16,519 bases of DNA from JBGOUV01 sp041477815 (GTDB taxonomy: Bacteria > Acidobacteriota > Terriglobia > Bryobacterales > JACQDG01): the NCBI GenBank assembly GCA_041477815.1, contig JBGOUV010000117.1, forward strand, positions 1 to 16,519, given 5' to 3'. Below, piece after piece: positions 1 to 5,853 of the stretch. A program made the position numbers and the translations under genes. Within the stretch, counting starts at the first letter, position 1, and each line of letters begins with the position of its first letter. The notes beneath the pieces are model-generated. The model was not told the DNA's origin, made no database searches, and saw only the letters and a program-made list of their open reading frames with translations.

Positions 1-1
1 C

Positions 2-538
2 GGGGCGCACGATCGCAATTCGCTCGCCTGCCTCGACTGCCACAGCGTCCACCAGCCCGCGGCGCCGCACCTGCTGACGGCAAAGACCGACGCTCTATGT
101 ACCACCTGTCACCTGAACGTCAAAGCCGAGTTCAACCGGCCCTACCGGCACAAACTGCAGGAGAAGGCCATAAGCTGCGTGGACTGTCACAACCCCCATG
201 GGGGGCCGCCGCCCCGCAGCCTGGAACGGGTGTCGGCCAACGAGCCGGGGTGCCTGAAGTGTCACGGCGACAAGCGCGGGCCGTTCCCCTTCGAGCATGC
301 GCCGGTGAAGCTGGAGCCGTGCTCCACGTGTCATGAGCCGCACGGGTCGGCGAATCCGCGCATGCTGGTGCGGCACGAGGTGAACCGCGTCTGCCTGGAG
401 TGTCATGCCTCCACGTTCAGCCGCTTGGGCGGAGCGCCGCCGGCGTTTCACGATTTGCGCAGCGCGCGCTTCCAGAACTGCACCATGTGTCATTCGAAGC
501 TTCACGGATCGTACGTGAGCCGGGACTTTCTCCGATGA
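2..538 (+). CDS. DmsE/MtrA-like periplasmic multihaem c-type cytochrome (5' truncated)
   Basis: The frame is open from the left edge of the window, so the start, the signal peptide and probably about three haem sites lie outside it. The visible 178 residues contain seven CXXCH motifs (CLDCH, CTTCH, CVDCH, CLKCH, CSTCH, CLECH, CTMCH) and many extra His residues able to act as distal ligands. The pattern CXXCHNPHG / CXXCHEPHG is typical of DmsE/MtrA-type decahaem proteins. In that family the cytochrome sits in the periplasm, partly inside an MtrB-type barrel, and passes electrons across the outer membrane. The next gene is such a barrel and starts inside this stop codon (ATGA at 535-538), which supports the pairing. 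Family choice rests on haem spacing plus context; another multihaem family (NapC/NrfH partner, octahaem) is less likely. The acceptor or donor cannot be read from the sequence. Confidence 0.85.
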   Translation, partial: GAHDRNSLACLDCHSVHQPAAPHLLTAKTDALCTTCHLNVKAEFNRPYRHKLQEKAISCVDCHNPHGGPPPRSLERVSANEPGCLKCHGDKRGPFPFEHAPVKLEPCSTCHEPHGSANPRMLVRHEVNRVCLECHASTFSRLGGAPPAFHDLRSARFQNCTMCHSKLHGSYVSRDFLR

Positions 539-2691
539 GAACCCTCCACCTGGCAGTGATGCTGGTGGCGGCGACGGCGCTGGCCCAGGAAAAGCCGCCG
601 GTGGCGACACCCGAGCCCAAGGTAGCGGGCAAAGCAGCGGCGGCAGGAGATGCAGCAGCGCCAGCCCAGGAAAAGCCGCCGGTGGCCACACCCGAGCCCC
701 AGCCCACCGGCAAAGCAGCGGCGACAGGGGCGGCAGTGGCGCCAGCCCAGGAAAAGCCGCCGGTGGCGACACCCGAGCCCCAGCCCACCGGCAAAGCAGC
801 GGCAACAGCGCCCCTCGCGGAAGTGCCGCCGGCGGCCACGGTCGAGCCCCAGCTCACCGGCGAGATCGACGTGGGCTACCGCTTCGTACAGGACGCCGGC
901 GGAAGCCGCAACGTGTACCGCAGCATCGTGAACCTGGGCGAGGGGCCCAAGCTGTTCAACGGAACCGCGGCGTGGCGCAACCCCGGCGGGAAGTGGATGG
1001 ACAGGCTAGAGATCACGGCCAACTCCTGGGGCGGCGAGCCCTACAACACCGGCCGCCTGGAAGCCGGACTGGCCGGCGCCTACAACTTCCGGCTGGACTA
1101 CCGCAACATCTCCTACTTCAATTCCCTGCCCTCCTTCGCCAACCCGCTGCTCGGCGAAGGCCTGTTCCTGAGCGAGCGGGCCATGGACCTCCAGCGGCGG
1201 TCGATCGACGCCGAGCTGAAGATCAAGCCGGGGGCGCGGCTGTCGCCGTTCCTGGGCTTCTATCACGGCTCCGGGTTCGGACGCGGGGTGACCACCTTCG
1301 TCACCGACGGCAACGAGTTTCCGGTCAGCACCAACCTGAACGACCGGACGGAGAGCTTCCGAGGCGGCGTGCACGTGAACTTCTCGCGGGTGAACTTCAC
1401 TCTCGAGCAGGGAGGAACGACCTTCCGGGACGATCAGGAGATTTTTTACTCCGGACGCAATCCGGGCAACCGGCGCACGACGTTATTTGGTCAGTCGATC
1501 CTTCTGAACGACCTGCGGCAGACGTACGGGGTACGGGGCGACGGCATGTTCAGCCGGGCGGCGGTGTCGGGCCGTCCCTGGTCGCGGCTCAGCTTTACCG
1601 GGCAGTTTCTGTACAGCCAGCCGTCCATGGACGTCCAGTACACGGGACAGAGCGGGGGCGAATTCTTTCTGCTGAGTGCGATCGCGCCCTACACCGGGCA
1701 GCTCGAACGATCCACCGGTGCGGCCCAGCGGCCCCATCCTGCGGGGTCGTGGAGCACGGAGATTCGCCCCTTCTCTCGCCTGCGGATCGTGCAGAGCTGG
1801 TACACCGACCGGTTCCACGTGTCGGCATCGTCGGTGCTGGCCCAGACCTACAACACCACGCCGGCGACGAACCTGGAGACGCGGGCGTTCGATCTGCTGG
1901 TGGTCAACTACAACCAGCACCAGGTGGACGCGATCGTGGACCTGGGCAAGCTGACCCTGCGGGGCGGACACCGCTACGTCTGGGGCGACTCGGTCACGCG
2001 CACACCTACGCTGGCCCAGGGGCAAGGCCCCACCCGCCCGGGCGAGTTGCGCCGTCAGGTAGGCCTGGCCGGAGCGACGCTGCGCCTGGGAAGCCGGTTC
2101 GACCTGGCGGCCGACTTCGAGGCCTCCCCGGGCGACCGCACCTACTTCCGCACCGACCTGATGGACTACCAGCGCGGGAAGGTGCGCGGGCGGTACCGGA
2201 TCCGGCCGTCGCTGGTGCTGAGCGCGGCGTTTGCGGCGCTGAACAACCGCAACGAGGCGCCGGACGCGAACCTGGATCTGCGGAGCCAGCAGTCGTCGCT
2301 GACGTTGTTCTGGGCCCCCAACCAGGGCAAGCGGGTCAGCTTCACAGCGGACTACACGCGGGCCACGCTGCGGTCGGATCTGCCGTTTCTGGAGCCCCAG
2401 ACCTTCACCCGCGCCATCTCGGCCTATCGCGACAACGGACATCACGGCGGCGGCTGGGCCGAGGTGAGTCTGGCCCACGGGGTAAGGGTCAGCTTGGGAG
2501 GCAGCTATTCGATCAATGCCGGCAGCCGCCCCACGCGCTACTATCAGCCGCAGGCGCGGGTGGTGGCGCCGCTGGCAGGCAAAGTGGCCTGGACAGCCGA
2601 GTGGCGCTGGTTCGGCTTTACCGAGAGGCGCTATGCCTACGAGAACTTTCACACGCACCTGTTTGCGGCTGGGCTTCGTCTGGGCTGGTAG
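535..2691 (+). CDS. MtrB/PioB-like outer-membrane beta-barrel protein
   Basis: A 718-residue protein. I place the start at ATG 535 because a signal peptide begins there (MRTLHLAVMLVAATALA, cleavage likely after Ala17) and the ATG overlaps the cytochrome stop as ATGA; the frame is open further upstream but that part is a shadow of the cytochrome gene. There is no clear Shine-Dalgarno, so translational coupling is likely. Residues 17-109 are a Pro/Ala/Lys-rich tandem repeat. From about residue 110 to the end the protein is a run of alternating amphipathic strands rich in Tyr, Phe, Arg and Gly, ending in an aromatic residue (GLRLGW), as expected for an outer-membrane barrel. The length is close to MtrB. 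It would insulate the multihaem cytochrome within the outer membrane. No N-terminal CXXC like that of Shewanella MtrB is seen. Family assignment relies on context and barrel character and is therefore moderately sure. Confidence 0.78.
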   Translation: MRTLHLAVMLVAATALAQEKPPVATPEPKVAGKAAAAGDAAAPAQEKPPVATPEPQPTGKAAATGAAVAPAQEKPPVATPEPQPTGKAAATAPLAEVPPAATVEPQLTGEIDVGYRFVQDAGGSRNVYRSIVNLGEGPKLFNGTAAWRNPGGKWMDRLEITANSWGGEPYNTGRLEAGLAGAYNFRLDYRNISYFNSLPSFANPLLGEGLFLSERAMDLQRRSIDAELKIKPGARLSPFLGFYHGSGFGRGVTTFVTDGNEFPVSTNLNDRTESFRGGVHVNFSRVNFTLEQGGTTFRDDQEIFYSGRNPGNRRTTLFGQSILLNDLRQTYGVRGDGMFSRAAVSGRPWSRLSFTGQFLYSQPSMDVQYTGQSGGEFFLLSAIAPYTGQLERSTGAAQRPHPAGSWSTEIRPFSRLRIVQSWYTDRFHVSASSVLAQTYNTTPATNLETRAFDLLVVNYNQHQVDAIVDLGKLTLRGGHRYVWGDSVTRTPTLAQGQGPTRPGELRRQVGLAGATLRLGSRFDLAADFEASPGDRTYFRTDLMDYQRGKVRGRYRIRPSLVLSAAFAALNNRNEAPDANLDLRSQQSSLTLFWAPNQGKRVSFTADYTRATLRSDLPFLEPQTFTRAISAYRDNGHHGGGWAEVSLAHGVRVSLGGSYSINAGSRPTRYYQPQARVVAPLAGKVAWTAEWRWFGFTERRYAYENFHTHLFAAGLRLGW
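583..861 (+). repeat. 81-bp in-frame tandem repeat (27 residues per unit)
   Basis: Units begin at 583, 664 and 745 (period exactly 81 bp), each opening with GCCCAGGAAAAGCCGCCGGT; a degenerate fourth, partial unit begins near 814. The unit encodes AQEKPPVATPEP followed by a Gly-Lys-Ala-rich stretch. The first two units are full length and the third is about 12 bases short. The repeat lies between the signal peptide and the barrel, so it would form a flexible, positively charged periplasmic extension. Near-identity of units at the DNA level suggests recent slippage or recombination. Confidence 0.92.
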
Positions 2692-3769
2692 CCTGGTGGT
2701 GGCGACAGTAGCGACAGCTCAGTACGGAGACCCCCGGCGCGGGTCGGAGGTGTTCGCCCGGCACCACTGCACGGCGTGTCACTCCATACGGGGCGTGGGG
2801 GGCGGGACGGCCCCGGACCTGGCGCGTCCCACCAGGAAGCCGTTCACCGCCGCGAGCCTGGCGGCGGTGATGTGGAATCACGGTCCGGCGATGTGGAAGG
2901 CCATGGCCGCCCAGAACCTCGAGGTGCCCGCCCTGGGGTCCGGAGAGGTCGCCGACCTCTACGCTTACTTCTACTCCGAGCGGTACTTCGAGCCTCCCGG
3001 CGATGCGGGACGGGGCAAGCAGGTGGCGATCGCCAAACGCTGTGTCGCCTGCCATACGCCCGAGAAGGTGGCTAAATGGCCGGCCCTCACCGATCCGGTG
3101 CGGTGGGCGCAGAACATGTGGAACCACTCCGGCTTCATGGTCAAGGAAATGGAAAAGAAGAAGATCCCCTGGCCGCAACTGACTGCCCAGGAGATGGTCG
3201 ATCTAATGGTCTACGCGCAAAACCTGCCGGGAGCGAAGTTCACGCCCCCCACGCTGGCGACACCCGATCCGGCCCTGGGAGAAAAACTCTTCGGCCAGCA
3301 CGGCTGCGCCAGGTGCCACAGCCTAGGGAAGAAGGAACCGGGACGAATCGACCTGCTGGCGCGGAAGGCCCAACCAACCACCTCCACCGAATTCGCCGCC
3401 ATCATGTGGAATCACGGACCCCAGATGCGCAAGCGGGCGGAGAAGTCCGGGACCGACCTGCTGCCGTTCGAGGAAGAGGAGATGAGTCACCTCCTGGCCT
3501 TCCTGTTCGCTAAGCGGTATTTCGACGAGCCCGGCGACGCTAAACGCGGCGCGCGTATTCTGTCAGCGCGCCAGTGCGGGACCTGCCACGACCTGAAGAC
3601 CAAGGGAATCCGGTTTTCGGCCCCGCAGATAGCCTCGGCGCTCTGGCAACACGGCCCCAAAATGCAGTCGGAAATGGAAAAGAAGGGGATCGTGTGGCCC
3701 ACCTTCCGTGGCAAAGACATGGCCAACCTGCTAGCCTACTTACGAGGACCCCAGGAGCCACGACCGTAA
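2633..3769 (+). CDS. Secreted tetrahaem cytochrome c built of four tandem mono-haem domains
   Basis: A 378-residue protein. The frame is open from 2516, but ATG 2633 is preferred: GAGAGG lies 5 bases upstream and the product begins with a signal peptide (basic n-region, hydrophobic LGFVWAGSLVVATVATA, mature end near QYGDP). This gives a 59-base overlap with the barrel gene. Four CXXCH sites occur at residues 46-50 (CTACH), 137-141 (CVACH), 225-229 (CARCH) and 315-319 (CGTCH), spaced 88-91 residues apart. Each is followed by a recurring signature, MWNHGPAM / MWNHSGFM / MWNHGPQM / LWQHGPKM, whose Met is a good candidate sixth haem ligand. Each unit therefore looks like a class I cytochrome c domain. 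The protein is probably a periplasmic electron wire feeding or draining the cytochrome-barrel conduit encoded just upstream; that role is inferred from the operon. Confidence 0.85.
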   Translation: MPTRTFTRTCLRLGFVWAGSLVVATVATAQYGDPRRGSEVFARHHCTACHSIRGVGGGTAPDLARPTRKPFTAASLAAVMWNHGPAMWKAMAAQNLEVPALGSGEVADLYAYFYSERYFEPPGDAGRGKQVAIAKRCVACHTPEKVAKWPALTDPVRWAQNMWNHSGFMVKEMEKKKIPWPQLTAQEMVDLMVYAQNLPGAKFTPPTLATPDPALGEKLFGQHGCARCHSLGKKEPGRIDLLARKAQPTTSTEFAAIMWNHGPQMRKRAEKSGTDLLPFEEEEMSHLLAFLFAKRYFDEPGDAKRGARILSARQCGTCHDLKTKGIRFSAPQIASALWQHGPKMQSEMEKKGIVWPTFRGKDMANLLAYLRGPQEPRP

Positions 3770-3811
3770 GGGAGTTCTACATGGCCGTACGGCCACAACG
3801 AATGGATGTAG

Positions 3812-3924
3812 GTGTGGGGCGGCCCCCCGGGGCCGGCCTGCCGAATTTCAGTAGACGCACCAAGCCGGCCCAGGGGCCGGCTGCGGCCCAGGGGGGCCGC
3901 CCCACACTTACAGGGGAGCGGTTC
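3812..3924. repeat. GC-rich palindromic intergenic element, copy 1
   Basis: A perfect 17-bp inverted repeat, GTGTGGGGCGGCCCCCC at 3812-3828 and its complement at 3891-3907, encloses a second hairpin (GCCGGCC, loop CAGG, GGCCGGC at 3864-3881). The 3' part, 3885-3924, recurs downstream at 5757-5796. The element sits between the cytochrome operon and the next gene, where it could stop or stabilise transcripts, but there is no T-run. A 58-codon frame (3781-3954) preceded by AAGGGAG crosses it; its composition is dictated by the repeat and I do not call it a gene. Confidence 0.7.
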
Positions 3925-3947
3925 CCAGAGGCGATCAGGAGGACATT

Positions 3948-5237
3948 ATGGTAACCCGCAGAACATTCTTAGCCGCAGGAGCAGCGATACCTGCAGCAGT
4001 CAACAAGCCGGTACGCGAGAAGCCCCTGCGTCCCGACTACTGGGGCACGGCATACTACGACGAAAAGGAACGCCAGGAACTGGTGGAGGTCCTGGAGACC
4101 CGCCGCCCCTTCCGCTGGTACGGGTCGGGCAGCGAGCCGCCGAAGAAGGTACTGACCTTCGAGAAGGAGTTCGCTGCTCGGATGCAGACCCGCTATGCTC
4201 TGGCGGTAACCTCCGGCACGGCGGCAATCAACTGCGCGCTGGCGGCGTTGGGAGTAGGTCCGGGCGATGAGGTAATCCTGCCCGCCTGGACCTGGCATTC
4301 CTGCTTCAACGCCATAGTACTGGCCGGAGCTCTCCCCGTATTCGCCGAGATCGACGACTCCTTCGGCATCGATCCGGCGGACTTCGAAAAGAAGATCACC
4401 CCGCAGACCAAAGTCGTCATGGCCGTGCATCTCCAAGGCAACCCCTGCGACATGGACCGCGTCCTGGCGGTGGCGCGTAAGCATCACATCAAGGTGATGG
4501 AAGACTGCGCGCAGAGCGTGGGAGCCAGCTACAAGGGCCGGCCGGTGGGGTCGGTGGGGGACATCGGGATCTACAGCCTGCAGCTCAACAAGACCATCAC
4601 GGCCGGCGAAGGCGGGGCGGTGGTGACCAATGATCCGCTGCTGTTCGAGCGGGCCTCGCGGTTCCACGATCTGGGAGGCCTGCGGCCACCGCACCAGCAG
4701 CCAGGCGGGCAGGGGCGGGGCGACTGGTTCGTGGGGCAAAATTTCCGGATGAACGAATTCTCCGGCGGCGTCCTGCTGGCGCAGTTGCGGAAGCTGGATC
4801 GCATCGTGGAAGACGTGCGGACCAATGCGCGGCGCGTCTATGCGGGGATCCAGGACCTGCCGGGTCTGCGGTTGCGGCGCCGGTCCGATCCCGAGGGCGA
4901 GCTGGGTTCCGCCGTCTTCGTGGGCTTCGACACCAAGGCCCAGCGGGACCGCTTCATGGGAGCGATGAAGGCGGAAAACGTCCCGGCGCAGCCGCCGGGC
5001 GGGTCGGTGATTCTTCCCATCCAGTCGCACATCGAGAAAAAGGTCACCGTGCATCCGGCCTGGCCGTCGTTCACGACCGAGCGCGGGCGGGCGATCCAAT
5101 ACGGCCAGGAATGCTGCCCGAAGACCATCGACATTTTGGGCCGGTTCGCCGGGGTCTCGCTGCATCCGAAGTACACGCGGCAGGACACCGATGACATTGT
5201 GACGGCCCTTCGGAGGGCCTATGCGGGAGTTAGCTGA
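3948..5237 (+). CDS. DegT/DnrJ/EryC1/StrS-family PLP-dependent aminotransferase with Tat signal
   Basis: A 429-residue protein starting at ATG 3948, with AGGAGG at 3937-3942 (5-base spacing). Family landmarks are present: SGTAAINCALAALGVGPGDEV (residues 89-109, PLP-phosphate region), EDCAQSVGA (185-193, Asp186 for the pyridine nitrogen), and LQLNKTITAGEGGAVVTND (211-229) with the Schiff-base lysine at Lys215. Members of this family transaminate keto-sugars for cell-surface or antibiotic sugars, or act on related substrates. The substrate here cannot be told: no sugar dehydratase or glycosyltransferase is nearby. The N-terminus (TRRTFLAAGAA) is a twin-arginine-type signal, which suggests export of a folded, PLP-loaded enzyme; this is unusual for the family. 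The 3' end overlaps the CoA-binding protein gene by 17 bases, so the two are probably co-translated. Confidence 0.9.
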   Translation: MVTRRTFLAAGAAIPAAVNKPVREKPLRPDYWGTAYYDEKERQELVEVLETRRPFRWYGSGSEPPKKVLTFEKEFAARMQTRYALAVTSGTAAINCALAALGVGPGDEVILPAWTWHSCFNAIVLAGALPVFAEIDDSFGIDPADFEKKITPQTKVVMAVHLQGNPCDMDRVLAVARKHHIKVMEDCAQSVGASYKGRPVGSVGDIGIYSLQLNKTITAGEGGAVVTNDPLLFERASRFHDLGGLRPPHQQPGGQGRGDWFVGQNFRMNEFSGGVLLAQLRKLDRIVEDVRTNARRVYAGIQDLPGLRLRRRSDPEGELGSAVFVGFDTKAQRDRFMGAMKAENVPAQPPGGSVILPIQSHIEKKVTVHPAWPSFTTERGRAIQYGQECCPKTIDILGRFAGVSLHPKYTRQDTDDIVTALRRAYAGVS

Positions 5238-5670
5238 AGACTTTCTGGCGCACAAGCGGCTGGCGATGGTGGGGGTATCGCGCCAGCCGCAGGACTTCAC
5301 CCGGGGCCTGTTTCGGGAATTGTGCCGGCGGGGCTACGACCTGGCGCCGGTGAACCCGGAGGCGGCCGAGCTGGAAGGGCGGCGGTGCTTCGCGCGGGTG
5401 CAGGACATTGCGCCGCCGGTGGACGGCGTCCTGCTGCTGACCTCGCCGCGGGTGACCGAGGCGGTGGTGCGGGATTGCGCCGAGGCGGGAGTCCGGCGGG
5501 TGTGGATGCACCAGGGCGCTGGGGTGGGGGCGGTGAGCGAGGCGGCGGTGAGGTTCTGCCAGGAGCATGGCATCGCGGTAGTGGCGGGATGGTGTCCGTA
5601 CATGTTCCTGCCGGAGGCCGGCTGGTTCCATCGCCTGCATGGGTGGCTGCGGCGCCGCAGAACGCGCTAG
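5221..5670 (+). CDS. CoA-binding (Rossmann-type, CoA_binding_2-like) small protein
   Basis: A 149-residue cytoplasmic protein. The start at ATG 5221 is supported by GGAGGG at 5212-5217 and by a 17-base overlap with the preceding aminotransferase. Residues 12-42 form the opening beta-alpha-beta of a nucleotide fold (KRLAMVGVSRQPQDF ... LAPVNPE), followed by the family-typical VDGVLLLTSPRVTEAVVRDCAEAGVRRVWMHQGAG region and a C-terminal CPYMFLPEAG segment. These match the YccU-like, succinyl-CoA-synthetase-alpha-type CoA-binding family. These proteins are widespread and mostly uncharacterised. The link to the aminotransferase is only positional. The C-terminus is Arg-rich (LRRRRTR). Confidence 0.85.
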   Translation: MRELAEDFLAHKRLAMVGVSRQPQDFTRGLFRELCRRGYDLAPVNPEAAELEGRRCFARVQDIAPPVDGVLLLTSPRVTEAVVRDCAEAGVRRVWMHQGAGVGAVSEAAVRFCQEHGIAVVAGWCPYMFLPEAGWFHRLHGWLRRRRTR

Positions 5671-5756
5671 CCACCGAGCCGCGACAGCAAGGGAGCCCTA
5701 AGTGGGACTTGCAGGGACACAACGATGGCCGACTTCGTGTACCTACCGGCAGGCCG

Positions 5757-5796
5757 GGCCAGGGGGGCCGCCCCATAGTTACAGGGGAGATGGTTC
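5757..5796. repeat. Intergenic element, copy 2 (3' half only)
   Basis: The segment GGGGGGCCGCCCCATAGTTA followed by CAGGGGAG matches copy 1 (3891-3918) at 26 of 28 positions, and the match continues less perfectly into GGTTC. The 5' arm of the palindrome is absent here. It lies in the 183-base gap between the convergent CoA-binding protein and TonB-dependent receptor genes. Presence only in intergenic DNA suggests a dispersed non-coding repeat family of this genome. Confidence 0.65.
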
Positions 5797-5853
5797 GGAC
5801 ACACGAAGAAACGGCTCCTTTGCGGTGGCGGCTCGGCGCCGACGGGCGCTGGG

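Noticed and set aside
95..805. Minus-strand open frame of 236 codons with repeated LLCRWAGARVSPPAAFPG segments
   Set aside because: It is the antisense shadow of the cytochrome gene and of the 81-bp repeat; the peptide repeats merely mirror the repeat on the other strand.
3781..3954. 58-codon frame with AAGGGAG upstream, possible leader peptide of the aminotransferase
   Set aside because: Most of it is the palindromic repeat; the similar peptide at the second repeat copy (QGGRP..TGE) follows from the shared DNA. Not enough for a gene call.
3969..5300. Minus-strand open frame of 443 codons
   Set aside because: Antisense to the DegT-family gene, which has intact active-site motifs and a strong ribosome site.
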